Origin: Deltaproteobacteria bacterium GWC2_55_46
GTDB lineage: Bacteria > Desulfobacterota > GWC2-55-46
Direction: 5' to 3'
Length of the DNA stretch: 64,000 bases
Assembly: GCA_001595385.3 (NCBI GenBank)
Contig: LVEI03000001.1
Location: 496,001 to 560,000, forward strand
The notes under the pieces were generated by a model. The model saw only the letters and a list, made by a program, of their open reading frames with translations. It did not search any database and was not told the origin of the DNA. The translations under genes were made by a program, and so were the position numbers. Shown here piece by piece: positions 25,076 to 34,219 of the stretch. How positions within the stretch are numbered: the stretch's first letter is position 1; the number at the start of each line of letters is the position of its first letter.

Positions 25076-26998
25076 TCAGAGCTCGCCTTCGTTTATCTTT
25101 ATCTTCGCGTTCTCCCTGAGGCCTGCGAGCCACTTGCCGAGGACCTCGTCCTGCTTCTCTGCAAGGACCCTGGCGCGTATCTCTTCTTTTTTCGCGTCGA
25201 GGCCGGCTTCCTGCGCCTCTTTCACACCTGCGAATTTAAGGACATAATGGCGGCCTCCCTGCGAGAGGACCTCAGGGAAGTAAGGAGATTTCTCATCGAG
25301 CTTGAAAAGCGTTTCCTTGTCGCCGACAAAGAGGCCTGTGCGCGGCATGAAGCCGTCGGTGCGGCTGAAGTAGCCGGTAGAGGCCACTTTCAAATTCTCC
25401 GAGCCTGCCACCTTTGCCATATCTTCTCCGGCCTTGAGCCTGTCAAGCATCTTGACGGCCTTCTCCCTTGCTGCCAGCCCTGCTTTCTCTTCAGTAATCC
25501 TGCCCTTGACCACTGAGGCGACATCCTTAAAGTCGTGGACGCGCGCATCCTGCCTCTGTACGGCCCTCAAGAGGTACGCGCCATCTTCGGTCTCTACTAT
25601 CCTGGAGCCCTCGCCGGGATTAAGCGTAAAGACGGCTGATTTGAGCTGCTCGTTACGCGCAAGCTCCACGCCCTGGTCGTCCTCTGAGAAAAATCCCGTA
25701 ACCCCCGCCTTGAACCCCTTTGCAGAGGAGGCTATCTTTTTAAGCTCGTCATCGCCCTTTGCCTGTGCCGCTTTTGCGTCAAGCGCCGTAAGGGCCTCCC
25801 TCGCAAGCTCTACAGCCTTCTGCCCGGCGAGCGCCTCTTTTATCTCTGGCTCAACCTCCTTTACAGGCTTGAGCCCCGCATCCTTTTTCTCCTCGACCTT
25901 TATGACATGGTAGCCGAACTCGGTCTCTACCACGCCGCTCACTTCATTCTTGTTGAGCGCGAAGGCAGCCTCCTCGAAGGCCTTTATCATAACACCCTTC
26001 TGGAACCATCCAAGCTCGCCGCCCTGCCTGGCGCTCCCTGGGTCCTGAGAGACCTTCTTCGCGATCGTCGCGAAATCCGAGCCGGATTTTACCTTCTTCA
26101 GAATATCGTCTATCTTCCGCCTGGCCTCTGCCCTGGCCTTCTCCTTGTCGGCGGCAGCCGCATCAGACCTTATGAGTATATGCCTTGCCTTAACGGCCGC
26201 CGGGGTCTCGAACCGCCCCTTGTTCTTCTCGTAATACTCCTTCACCTCGGCTGACGTCACCTCGGCCTTGCCCTTGAAGTCGTTAAACCCGGCGAAGGCG
26301 TAGAAGGCATTCACCCTGGCAGGGGCCATGAACTCCGAGGCGTTCTTCTGCAGGTATGCCTTCGCCTCTTCGTCCGTAACGGTTATGCCGCCCTTTGCCG
26401 CGGAGATGTCGACGGCGATGAAGCTCAAGTCTATCTTCCTGTTCTCGCTGAAGTACCTCTCGCGGACATCCTCTTCGCTTACAATGACGTCCTTCAAGAC
26501 CTTATCCCTTATCTTCGAGGTTATAAGGTCTGCCTCAACGTTTCCTTCAAACTCGGCGGGGTTGATGCGGTTCGAGCTTAAGACCTTGAAGTAAAGGTCC
26601 TTGTCGAAGGCGCCGTTGCTGCTGAACGCCGGGATGGCCTTTATCGCGTCCTGGACATCCTTGTCGGTGACGTCTATGCCCTGCTCCTTTGCCTCTTTTA
26701 TGGCGAGGAGCCTGTTTATAAGGATATCGAGGGCCTTTTTCTTGAGATTGAGCCTCTCCGCCATCTCCTCAGTAAACTGCTCCTTGAATGTATTCCGGTA
26801 ATATTCAATCTCCCTTTTGTAGAGGTTCGCGTAGTCCCTTGAGCCTATCGACTCGCCGTCGACTGTCGCTACCACGCCGGAGGCGTCTTCGCCTCCTGAG
26901 TTCGGCCCTACACCCCAGAATATAAAGACTACAATGATGGCGGCGAAAGCAATCAATATAACGACGGAATTTCGCCTCTTTCTGATACCCTCGAGCAT
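25076..26998 (-). CDS. PpiD-like peptidyl-prolyl isomerase, membrane-anchored chaperone
   Basis: A 640-residue protein with one N-terminal membrane helix (VVILIAFAAIIVVFIFWGVG) after the basic segment RKRRNS. A SurA-N-like chaperone domain follows (about residues 40-190), then a parvulin domain with VKARHILIRSDAAAADKEKA and GSARQGGELGWFQKGVMIKA, then a further helical C-terminal region. This is the domain order of PpiD, which helps exported proteins fold at the inner membrane. The start ATG at 26998 has GGAGG upstream. Parvulin family naming is secure; whether it acts as PpiD or SurA is inferred from the membrane anchor. Confidence 0.9.
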   Translation of the reverse strand: MLEGIRKRRNSVVILIAFAAIIVVFIFWGVGPNSGGEDASGVVATVDGESIGSRDYANLYKREIEYYRNTFKEQFTEEMAERLNLKKKALDILINRLLAIKEAKEQGIDVTDKDVQDAIKAIPAFSSNGAFDKDLYFKVLSSNRINPAEFEGNVEADLITSKIRDKVLKDVIVSEEDVRERYFSENRKIDLSFIAVDISAAKGGITVTDEEAKAYLQKNASEFMAPARVNAFYAFAGFNDFKGKAEVTSAEVKEYYEKNKGRFETPAAVKARHILIRSDAAAADKEKARAEARRKIDDILKKVKSGSDFATIAKKVSQDPGSARQGGELGWFQKGVMIKAFEEAAFALNKNEVSGVVETEFGYHVIKVEEKKDAGLKPVKEVEPEIKEALAGQKAVELAREALTALDAKAAQAKGDDELKKIASSAKGFKAGVTGFFSEDDQGVELARNEQLKSAVFTLNPGEGSRIVETEDGAYLLRAVQRQDARVHDFKDVASVVKGRITEEKAGLAAREKAVKMLDRLKAGEDMAKVAGSENLKVASTGYFSRTDGFMPRTGLFVGDKETLFKLDEKSPYFPEVLSQGGRHYVLKFAGVKEAQEAGLDAKKEEIRARVLAEKQDEVLGKWLAGLRENAKIKINEGEL

Positions 26999-27093
26999 TA
27001 ACGCCTCCTGAACGCCGGCCTACCCCGGTCGATGATTAATCTGATTCAAACAGTTATCATAATGAAATTTGTATGTAAATTCAACTTTTTTCC

Positions 27094-27123
27094 TTGCCAA
27101 GCCGAAATGTTTTCTGTTAATAT
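27094..27123 (+). promoter_or_regulatory. Probable promoter of the mre operon
   Basis: TTGCCA (27094-27099), an 18-base spacer and TAATAT (27118-27123) lie about 40 bases before the mreB start, in an AT-rich region between divergent ppiD and mreB. Confidence 0.45.
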
Positions 27124-27164
27124 TTTTTATATCACGTATTAATTTCAAAGGAGTCCGGAAACAC

Positions 27165-28196
27165 ATGTTTAATTACCTTTTAGGTCTTTTCTCAAACGAC
27201 CTCGCGATAGACCTTGGCACAGCCTCTACCCTCATATACGTCAAGGGCAAGGGGATAGTCTGCAACGAGCCTTCGGTCGTCGCCGTCAAAAAAGACGGCA
27301 AGGGCAAAAGGGTCCTCGCCGTCGGCAGGGAAGCCAAGGCCATGCTGGGGCGCACGCCCGGGAACATCACCGCGATAAGGCCCTTGAAGGACGGGGTCAT
27401 CGCCGATTTCGAGGTCACCGAGGAGATGCTCAAGTACTTCATCGCCAAGGTGCACAACAGGAGGCTCCTTGTGCGCCCCCGCATAATAATCGGCGTGCCC
27501 TCAGGCATAACCCAGGTAGAGAAGAGGGCCGTAAGGGAATCGGCCTACTCTGCCGGCGCCGCAGAGGTCTATCTGATTGAAGAGCCGATGGCGGCCGCGA
27601 TAGGCGCGGGCCTCCCCATAACCGAGCCATCGGGCAACATGATAGTCGACATCGGCGGCGGCACCTCCGAGATCGCCGTCATATCGCTCGCTGGCATAGT
27701 CCAGTCAAAGTCGATAAGGATCGGCGGGGACAAGCTCGACGAGGTGATCGTCCAGTACATCAAGAGGAAGTACAACCTCTCGATAGGCACCGGTGTAGCG
27801 GAGATGATAAAGATGTCGCTCGGCCTGCCTATGCCTGAAGAGAAGACGCATAAGCTCGAGATAAAAGGCTCGAACCTCATAACAGGCATACCCACCACCC
27901 TTGCGATAGAGTCCGGCGAGATAAGGGAAGCCCTTAACGAGCCGATCAACGCCATCATAGAGGCGATAAAGCACGTCCTCGAGACGACCCCGCCGGAGCT
28001 TGCCGCCGACCTCGTCGACAAGGGCATAGTCCTTGCCGGAGGGGGCGCGCTCATAAAGAACCTCGATACGATACTGAGGGAAGAGACCCAGCTACCGGTC
28101 ACGATCGCCGAGGACCCGCTCACCTGCGTCGTCAAAGGCGCCGGCAAGGTCCTTGACGAGATGAAGCTCCTTAGGGAAGTGACCATACCAAACTGA
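27165..28196 (+). CDS. mreB: Rod-shape-determining protein MreB
   Basis: Bacterial actin that guides elongation of the cell wall. The start is ATG at 27165 ([20 protein letters not shown]), with AAAGGAG upstream; the frame continues upstream to a start at 27069 but this is not needed. The length, 343 residues, is standard. Actin-fold motifs are visible: the phosphate 1 loop [19 protein letters not shown], phosphate 2 [18 protein letters not shown] and the adenosine loop [15 protein letters not shown]. It opens the operon mreB-mreC-mreD-mrdA-rodA. Confidence 0.98.
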   Translation: MFNYLLGLFSNDLAIDLGTASTLIYVKGKGIVCNEPSVVAVKKDGKGKRVLAVGREAKAMLGRTPGNITAIRPLKDGVIADFEVTEEMLKYFIAKVHNRRLLVRPRIIIGVPSGITQVEKRAVRESAYSAGAAEVYLIEEPMAAAIGAGLPITEPSGNMIVDIGGGTSEIAVISLAGIVQSKSIRIGGDKLDEVIVQYIKRKYNLSIGTGVAEMIKMSLGLPMPEEKTHKLEIKGSNLITGIPTTLAIESGEIREALNEPINAIIEAIKHVLETTPPELAADLVDKGIVLAGGGALIKNLDTILREETQLPVTIAEDPLTCVVKGAGKVLDEMKLLREVTIPN

Positions 28197-28221
28197 TAAA
28201 GGCAAAGCCGGGTAAACGTGG

Positions 28222-29073
28222 ATGCGGTCATCTGAACGTAACATCTACTCTTTTTTAAGAAAGCACCAGCTTATCATCATCTCTACCGTCCTGGCGCTCT
28301 TTTCCCTGCACCTCGCCCTCACCGGCAAAAGGGATTACGAGAGGGGCTATCTCCTCAAGGAACTCCTTGCGTACACGGTAGCCCCTGCGCAAAAGATGGT
28401 CCTGGGCGCGGAGGCCTTTGTCAAGGGTATCTGGACCGACTACGTCTTCCTCGTCGGCGTAAGGGACGACAACGAAACGCTCACAAAGACGGTAGCGGCC
28501 CTCAGGCAGGAGAACAACAGGCTCGTCGAAGAGCTTAAGCTGAACGAGCGCCTGCGCGCCCTCATCGAATACAGAGAGGGCCTTCCATACAGCGCCTACG
28601 GCGCTGGAATAATCGCCCTCAACAAGGAGAGCTGGACCAGGACAGTGGTGGTGGACAAGGGCAAGGAGGACGGCATCGCGAAAGACCGCGCGGTGATCTC
28701 CCCCCATGGCATAGTGGGTCGTATCCTTGAAGTACAGAACCATACCGCCCGCGTGCTGCTGGCCACCGACCTGAGGTCGAACATAGACGTGGTCATCCAG
28801 CGTACGCGCGTTAAAGGCGTGGTCGAGGGCAACGGCTCCGACGGCATCATACTCAAGTACATCAGACAGGTCGACGACGTCCAGGTCGGCGACCTGGTAG
28901 TGACCTCGGGCCTCTCCGGGATATTCCCCAAGGGGCTCGTCGTAGGCGAGGTGACCAAGATAGAAAAAGGCGGGGATAACTTTTTCAAGCACATAGAGGT
29001 CAGGCCCGCCGCAGACACAGGCAGGCTCGAAGAGGTGCTGATCCTGAAGGAAGATTCCTTCTACACTGAATAG
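28222..29073 (+). CDS. mreC: Rod-shape protein MreC
   Basis: A periplasmic scaffold anchored by one N-terminal helix (QLIIISTVLALFSLHLALTG). A coiled coil (about residues 70-115, DDNETLTKTVAALRQENNRL) precedes the beta-barrel domain with LNKESWTRTVVVDKGKEDGI, GIVGRILEV and VQVGDLVVTSGLSGIFPKGL, the MreC signature. The 283 residues are typical. It follows mreB after 25 bases and ends 95 bases before mreD. Confidence 0.95.
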   Translation: MRSSERNIYSFLRKHQLIIISTVLALFSLHLALTGKRDYERGYLLKELLAYTVAPAQKMVLGAEAFVKGIWTDYVFLVGVRDDNETLTKTVAALRQENNRLVEELKLNERLRALIEYREGLPYSAYGAGIIALNKESWTRTVVVDKGKEDGIAKDRAVISPHGIVGRILEVQNHTARVLLATDLRSNIDVVIQRTRVKGVVEGNGSDGIILKYIRQVDDVQVGDLVVTSGLSGIFPKGLVVGEVTKIEKGGDNFFKHIEVRPAADTGRLEEVLILKEDSFYTE

Positions 29074-29168
29074 CTCTCCGGCGTTTTTAGCTCTTTTCAC
29101 CCCCCGGTCTTTTCTGTTAAAATCCGGATTAGAATGTTCCCGCCTGTGGCGGGCGCAGCAGGCACGAA

Positions 29169-29657
29169 ATGAAAGAGTTCATCTTATTTCTTCCGCTTAC
29201 AATCGCGTATCTGGCTCTTAAGAGCACGCTTTTCCCGGGCATTCCGCTGCCGGACGTCCCACTCATAATCGTCTTTTACATGGCTTACAGGAAGGCCTCC
29301 GCCGAAGGCGCCATCTCGGCCTTCGCCCTCGGGTACCTGGACGACGCCTTCAGCGGCGGGATAATCGGCACAAGCTCCTTCGCCCTTATCGTCATATTCC
29401 TGGCGGTCCGCTACCTCGCCTGGATAGTCCAGTTCACCACCCCGGCAATCAGGGCCGCCGGGGTGTTTGCAGCCGCCCTGATGAAAGGCGCGCTCACCTA
29501 TTACGCCCTCAAGGTCACGGACGTCGACGTCTATTTCTTCTCCGGGGTGGTCCTGGCTGCCATGGTCACCGCGTTCCTGGCACCAGCGGTAATCGCGCTC
29601 CTTCAGAAGATTACCTCCCTTGTGACCTCCCATAAGTTCAAGGACAGCGAGAATTGA
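29169..29657 (+). CDS. mreD: Rod-shape protein MreD
   Basis: A small inner-membrane component of the elongation complex, 162 residues with five predicted helices, including FILFLPLTIAYLALKSTLFP at the start and VDVYFFSGVVLAAMVTAFLA near the end. Sequence conservation in MreD is weak and this call leans on its place between mreC and mrdA. The TGA stop overlaps the TTG start of mrdA by four bases. Confidence 0.9.
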   Translation: MKEFILFLPLTIAYLALKSTLFPGIPLPDVPLIIVFYMAYRKASAEGAISAFALGYLDDAFSGGIIGTSSFALIVIFLAVRYLAWIVQFTTPAIRAAGVFAAALMKGALTYYALKVTDVDVYFFSGVVLAAMVTAFLAPAVIALLQKITSLVTSHKFKDSEN

Positions 29658-31615
29658 GCAGAAGCTATTTCAAGGACAAGGAGCCCCGTGAATTCAAGGG
29701 CAGGGTCTTTGCCGCCACCATCCTTGTAGGGGCCCTCTTTTTCATCATTACCGCGCGCCTGTGGTACCTGCAGGTCCTCGAGCACTCATACTTCAACGAA
29801 CTATCCCTCAACAACGCGACACGCCTGATAAAATCCCCTGCCCCCAGGGGCGTTATCTACGACCGCGTTGGGGTAAAGATCGCAGAAAACCGCCCCGGAT
29901 TCGACCTCTACATCATGCCGGAGGACGTAAAGGACTGGGCCAGGACCAAGGAGATGCTCACGCGGCTCGTGGGCATCGACGAGGAGACCGTCAACGAGAA
30001 GCTCGCCAAGAAGAGGGCGCCCTTCAACGCGGTCAAGCTCAAGGAAGACCTCTCATGGGAGGAGACCGTAAAGATAGAGAGCTTCAAGTTCGAGATACCA
30101 GGCATAATGCTCGACGTCTCGCCGAAGCGCTCCTATGTCTTCAGCGAGGCCACCGCCCATCTCCTCGGCTACATAGGCGAGATAAGCGAGCGGGAGCTTA
30201 AGGAACGCGAGGAGGAGGAGAGGTACTCTTCCGGCGACCTTATCGGCAAGTACGGGCTTGAGAAGTACTTTGAGAACGAACTCCGCGGGGTGGACGGCGG
30301 CAAGGAGCTTGAGGTAGACGCCCTTGGCAGAAAGATAAGGGTAGCCAACTGGATACCCCCCTACCCCGGCAACAACATGAAGCTCACCATCGATATAAAG
30401 ACCCAGGTCGCGGCATGGGCGGCCCTGAGCGGCAAGGTCGGCGCGGCGGTCGCGATGGACCCGAAGACCGGCAAGGTCCTCGCCATGGTCAGTACTCCTG
30501 GGTTCGACCCCAATGCCCTGTCCACCCGCATAACCAGGGACGAATGGAAGGCGATAGTGGAAAACCCCCTTAACGTGCTCAACAACAGGGCCATACAGGC
30601 GCAGTACCCACCGGCCTCCACCTATAAACCTATCCACGCGGCCGCCGCCCTCGAAGAGGGGGTCATAACGTCGAACACCATGATCTACGCCGGCCCGTCC
30701 TTCTGGTTCGCCGGCAGGGCGTACAGGGACTGGAAGGAGGAAGGCCACGGCACTATAAACGTGCACCGGGCCATAGTGGAATCGTCAGACACCTTTTTCT
30801 ATCAGGTCGGATTGAAGCTCGGGATAGACCGCCTGGCAAACTATACCAAACGCTTCGGCTTCGGCACGAAAACAGGGGTGCCGCTCCACAATGAGAAGTC
30901 CGGCCTGGTGCCGTCCTCGGAGTGGAAGCTCAAGACCTACAAGATAAAATGGTACGAGGGCGAGACCATATCGGTATCTGTGGGACAAGGGTATACGCTC
31001 ACCACCCCGCTTCAGCTCCTTAACGCCTACGCGGCTATCGCCAACGGCGGCACGCTGTGGAGGCCGCTGCTGGTCGATGAGGTCACCACACCGGACGGCA
31101 AGCTCATATCCAAAGCAACGTCCGAGAAAAGGGGCGAGCTGGGAATATCCGAGAAGACGATGGCTGTCGTAAGGGATGGCCTACGCGGGGTCACTCACGA
31201 GGAGGGCGGCACGGCCCGGTTCCTCAGCAGGCCCGTTGACCTTAAGATCGCCGGCAAGACCGGGACGGCACAGGTCACAAGGCTCATAAAAAGGACAAAG
31301 AACATCGAATCCATCGCGTACAAGTACCGCGACCACGCCTGGTTCGCCGGGTTCGCTCCATATGACGACCCGCAGATAGCCGTAGTGGTCATCGTAGAGC
31401 ACGGCGGCTTCGGGGCGTCGGCGGCCGCGCCTGTGGCCAAAGAGATGTTCAAGGCATATCTCGAAAAGGAAGAGCCCGGGGCCGGGATAGAGACACAAAC
31501 GCCGCCCTCGGAATTGGAGTCGCCGGATGAAGACCCCTCGGAGGCTAACCCGGCTGTCGTACCGGTGAGAGCCCCAGGGAAGAGTACCCCCCGGCAGGAG
31601 ACTATCGATGATTGA
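29654..31615 (+). CDS. mrdA: Penicillin-binding protein 2
   Basis: A monofunctional transpeptidase that cross-links peptidoglycan during elongation, 653 residues, with one N-terminal helix (VFAATILVGALFFIITARLW). The dimerisation/pedestal domain is followed by the transpeptidase domain with SxxK as PPASTYKPIHA (Ser322, Lys325), SSD in place of SxN and KTGTAQVTR. The start is TTG at 29654, overlapping mreD. The C-terminal 45 residues are Pro- and Glu-rich and likely disordered. The stop overlaps rodA by eight bases. Confidence 0.97.
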   Translation: MSRSYFKDKEPREFKGRVFAATILVGALFFIITARLWYLQVLEHSYFNELSLNNATRLIKSPAPRGVIYDRVGVKIAENRPGFDLYIMPEDVKDWARTKEMLTRLVGIDEETVNEKLAKKRAPFNAVKLKEDLSWEETVKIESFKFEIPGIMLDVSPKRSYVFSEATAHLLGYIGEISERELKEREEEERYSSGDLIGKYGLEKYFENELRGVDGGKELEVDALGRKIRVANWIPPYPGNNMKLTIDIKTQVAAWAALSGKVGAAVAMDPKTGKVLAMVSTPGFDPNALSTRITRDEWKAIVENPLNVLNNRAIQAQYPPASTYKPIHAAAALEEGVITSNTMIYAGPSFWFAGRAYRDWKEEGHGTINVHRAIVESSDTFFYQVGLKLGIDRLANYTKRFGFGTKTGVPLHNEKSGLVPSSEWKLKTYKIKWYEGETISVSVGQGYTLTTPLQLLNAYAAIANGGTLWRPLLVDEVTTPDGKLISKATSEKRGELGISEKTMAVVRDGLRGVTHEEGGTARFLSRPVDLKIAGKTGTAQVTRLIKRTKNIESIAYKYRDHAWFAGFAPYDDPQIAVVVIVEHGGFGASAAAPVAKEMFKAYLEKEEPGAGIETQTPPSELESPDEDPSEANPAVVPVRAPGKSTPRQETIDD

Positions 31616-32699
31616 CAGGCGGCTTTTCACGCATTTCAACTGGTCTATACTCTCCGTCATCATCGCCCTCATCTTCGTGGGGTTCATGAGCATATACAGC
31701 GCCACGCACGCCCAGATGCCGTCCATATACAAAAAAGACGTCTACTGGATGAGCATAGGCGCGGCCTGCATGCTCTTCGCCATAGTCATAAGCTATGCCT
31801 ATCTGGAGCGCGCAGCCTATTTCATTTACGGCGCATCGCTACTGCTCCTAATCTCGGTATTCTTCATCGGAAGTTCCTTCGGCGGGGCCAAGAGGTGGAT
31901 CTCGCTCGGTTTCTTCTCGCTTCAGCCGTCGGAATTCGCCAAGATCGCGCTCATAATCATGCTCGCCAAGTACTTTAACGAGAAGATGGTGCCGGACAGG
32001 GGCATGGGCCTTAAAGACCTCATCCTGCCGGGCCTTATCATGATAATCCCCTTCCTGCTCATAGCAAAGCAGCCGGACCTTGGCACCGGGATAATAATCT
32101 GGATGATATTCTGGTCCATGGCCTTTATCGTAAAGATAAGGACAAGGGTCATAGCTGGCCTGGGACTGCTCTTCGCGGCCATGGCGCCTATCGCCTGGGT
32201 CTTCCTCAAGGACTACCAGAAGGCGCGGCTTACGAGCTTCATGAGCCCGGAGGCCGACCCGCTGGGCACAGGCTACCATGTCATGCAGTCCAAGATAGCC
32301 ATAGGCTCCGGCGGCGTGCTCGGCAAAGGCTTCCTTCACGGCACGCAGGGCAATCTCATGTTCCTGCCAGAGCACCATACCGACTTCATCTTCGCCGCCC
32401 TGGCCGAGGAATGGGGGCTTGCCGGGGCGCTCGTGGTCATAGGGCTCTTCCTCGCCCTCATAATATCGGGGCTCCATACCGCCACGGGCTCAAAGGACAG
32501 GTTCGGCTTTCTCCTTGCCTTCGGCATTACCGTCATGTTCTTCTGGCAGATAACCATAAACCTGGGCATGGTCTCGGGGCTACTGCCCGTGGTCGGCGTA
32601 CCGCTCCCCTTCATAAGCTACGGCGGGTCGTTCCTTATAACCTCGATGATAGCCGCAGGGGTGCTCCTCAATATAAACATGAGGAGGTTCATATTCTGA
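31608..32699 (+). CDS. rodA: RodA peptidoglycan glycosyltransferase (SEDS family)
   Basis: A polytopic membrane glycosyltransferase that polymerises lipid II with PBP2. The 363 residues hold about ten helices. SEDS motifs are present: QPSEFAKIALIIMLAKYFNE near helix 3, KQPDLGTGI, the conserved Asp/Glu pocket in PEHHTDFIFAALAEEWGL, and PLPFISYGGSFLITSMIAAG. The end overlaps the pgpA start region, and the sequence AGGAGG inside its last codons appears to serve as the pgpA ribosome-binding site. Confidence 0.97.
   Translation: MIDRRLFTHFNWSILSVIIALIFVGFMSIYSATHAQMPSIYKKDVYWMSIGAACMLFAIVISYAYLERAAYFIYGASLLLLISVFFIGSSFGGAKRWISLGFFSLQPSEFAKIALIIMLAKYFNEKMVPDRGMGLKDLILPGLIMIIPFLLIAKQPDLGTGIIIWMIFWSMAFIVKIRTRVIAGLGLLFAAMAPIAWVFLKDYQKARLTSFMSPEADPLGTGYHVMQSKIAIGSGGVLGKGFLHGTQGNLMFLPEHHTDFIFAALAEEWGLAGALVVIGLFLALIISGLHTATGSKDRFGFLLAFGITVMFFWQITINLGMVSGLLPVVGVPLPFISYGGSFLITSMIAAGVLLNINMRRFIF
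32682..32687 (+). promoter_or_regulatory. Shine-Dalgarno site that fixes the pgpA start
   Basis: AGGAGG within the rodA reading frame stands five bases before ATT (32693) and eight before CTG (32696). There is no ATG, GTG or TTG in the pgpA frame between 32411 and the conserved part of PgpA, so one of these non-standard codons must be used. Confidence 0.7.
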
Positions 32700-33157
32700 G
32701 AGACCGCCTGGCCGTTTTTCTCGCAACCGGCGCTTACCTGGGCAGGGCCCCGGTCATGCCCGGCACCTTCGGCACGCTATGGGGCGTGCCCATAGCCTGG
32801 CTCTTGTCAGGGCTTGCCATACATTGGCAGGCTCTGGCCACGATAGCCGTCATCGCGGTCTCTATCGCTGTCTCATCAGAGGCCTCCAGGATACAGGGTA
32901 CTCACGACCATCCCTCCATTGTGGCCGACGAGATAAGCGGTTATCTTGTGGGCATAATACTGCTTCCGTTCACGGCCATAAACGCAATATTGGTGTTTAT
33001 TCTTTTCAGGTTTTTTGATATTCTTAAGCCCTATCCGGTATCCTGGCTGGACAGGCGGTTAAAGGGCGGGACCGGTATAGTGCTGGACGACCTGGCCGCC
33101 GGCGTATACGCCAACATTGCAGCCCATCTCGTCCTCTGGCTTGCCGGGAAGATATGA
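32696..33157 (+). CDS. pgpA: Phosphatidylglycerophosphatase A, non-AUG start
   Basis: Dephosphorylates phosphatidylglycerophosphate to phosphatidylglycerol in the inner membrane. About 153 residues from CTG at 32696 (154 from ATT at 32693). The first conserved segment LATGAYLGRAPVMPGTFGTL matches PgpA, followed by the metal/substrate motif IVADEISGYLVG and later DILKPYPVSWLDRRLKGGTG with VLDDLAAGVYANI. The only standard start upstream, ATG at 32411, lies deep in rodA and gives an arginine-rich shadow translation, so I reject it. The first in-frame ATG downstream falls inside the conserved motif and would remove it. The stop overlaps the pncC start (ATGA). Confidence 0.88.
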   Translation: MRDRLAVFLATGAYLGRAPVMPGTFGTLWGVPIAWLLSGLAIHWQALATIAVIAVSIAVSSEASRIQGTHDHPSIVADEISGYLVGIILLPFTAINAILVFILFRFFDILKPYPVSWLDRRLKGGTGIVLDDLAAGVYANIAAHLVLWLAGKI

Positions 33158-33642
33158 TAGCGGCCCTTATAGGAGAATCCCTTCGGAGAAAGGGGCTCAA
33201 ATTGGCGATCGCCGAGTCATGTACCGGGGGTCTTCTTTCAAGCCTTATAACCGACGTGCCGGGGAGTTCCGATTACTTTAAAGGCGCTATCGTTGCCTAT
33301 GACGATAGCGTAAAGATATCACAGCTCGGCGTCAGGAAGGCCACCCTCGCCTCTTTCGGCGCCGTCTCAAGGCGGACAGCCGCGGAGATGGCTAAAGGCG
33401 CGAGAAGCAGGCTTAAGGCCGATATCTCGGCAGCTGTAACAGGCATAGCAGGGCCTGGGGGCGGCACCCCAAAAAAGCCGGTCGGCCTTGTATTCATTGC
33501 CGTATCCAAGGGCTCAAGGACTACTGTCAAGAGGTTCCTCTTCAAGGGCGGAAGAAAGTCGGTAAAAAAGAGCTCGGCTCAAGCCGCCCTCAAGATGCTC
33601 GCGGATGCTGCCGGCATAAAGACAGACGGAGGCCTGAAATAA
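33154..33642 (+). CDS. pncC: Nicotinamide-nucleotide amidohydrolase PncC (CinA C-terminal domain)
   Basis: Deamidates NMN to nicotinate mononucleotide in NAD recycling. The 162 residues form only the CinA C-terminal domain: LAIAESCTGGLLSSLITDVP, then YFKGAIVAYDDSVKISQLGV and AVTGIAGPGGGTPKKPVGLV. The N-terminal MoCF-like domain of full-length CinA is absent, as in stand-alone PncC. The start overlaps the pgpA stop. A GGAGG near its 3' end (33628-33632) serves the next gene. The position upstream of thpR and recA is common in proteobacteria. Confidence 0.93.
   Translation: MIAALIGESLRRKGLKLAIAESCTGGLLSSLITDVPGSSDYFKGAIVAYDDSVKISQLGVRKATLASFGAVSRRTAAEMAKGARSRLKADISAAVTGIAGPGGGTPKKPVGLVFIAVSKGSRTTVKRFLFKGGRKSVKKSSAQAALKMLADAAGIKTDGGLK
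33628..33632 (+). promoter_or_regulatory. Shine-Dalgarno site that fixes the thpR start
   Basis: GGAGG inside the pncC 3' end is six bases before ATA at 33639, the codon that directly precedes the conserved ThpR N-terminus. No ATG, GTG or TTG occurs in frame before 33729. Confidence 0.65.
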
Positions 33643-34196
33643 GGACCTTCATAGCCATAAGGATACCAACGGAGGTCAAGGAAGCGCTCCGCGCAGTACA
33701 GGAGAGCCTTGACCGGGGTTTTAAATCGGTGGGCTGGGTAAGGCCCGAGGCCGTGCACCTGACGCTTAAGTTCCTCGGAGAGGTCGACGATAAACGCCTC
33801 GAAGAGCTTGGCAGCGCCCTTCAAGAGGCCGCCTCCGGCATCCCCCCATTTAGCCTCACGGTAGAAGGGGTTGGCGGGTTCCCAAACCAGAAGAGCCCGC
33901 GGGTCATATGGGCAGGTATAAAGGAGAACGAATCGTTTGCGAAGCTCCAGCGCCAGGTGGAAGAGCACCTCAATGCGATAGGCTTTGAGCGCGAGGAGCG
34001 CCCCTTCACCCCGCACCTTACGCTTTGCCGGATAAAATCCATTGGGGACGGCAAGGCATTGGGAAGGCTCCTGGCAGATATAAAGCCGCAGATAAAGGCG
34101 GATTTCAGAGTTTCTTCGGTAATACTCTTTAAAAGCGAGCTGAAAAAAACCGGGGCCGAGTACACGGCCATGAAAGAAGCCGCTCTCAAACCTTAA
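33639..34196 (+). CDS. thpR: RNA 2',3'-cyclic phosphodiesterase ThpR, ATA start
   Basis: A 2H-phosphoesterase that opens 2',3'-cyclic phosphate ends of RNA (once called 2'-5' RNA ligase). About 185 residues. Both HxTx motifs are present, HLTLKFLGE (His40) and HLTLCRIK. The N-terminal strand RTFIAIRIPTEVKEALRAV is typical and starts directly after ATA at 33639, which overlaps the pncC stop (TAA at 33640-33642). The first standard start, GTG at 33729, would delete that strand, so I take ATA as the start. A sequencing error could also explain the lack of ATG. Confidence 0.87.
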   Translation: MRTFIAIRIPTEVKEALRAVQESLDRGFKSVGWVRPEAVHLTLKFLGEVDDKRLEELGSALQEAASGIPPFSLTVEGVGGFPNQKSPRVIWAGIKENESFAKLQRQVEEHLNAIGFEREERPFTPHLTLCRIKSIGDGKALGRLLADIKPQIKADFRVSSVILFKSELKKTGAEYTAMKEAALKP

Positions 34197-34219
34197 AACC
34201 CAGAAGGAGGCCGCAATAG

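Noticed and set aside
32411-32695. In-frame N-terminal extension of PgpA starting at ATG 32411
   Set aside because: It is a shadow of rodA: arginine-rich, no family match and no ribosome-binding site.
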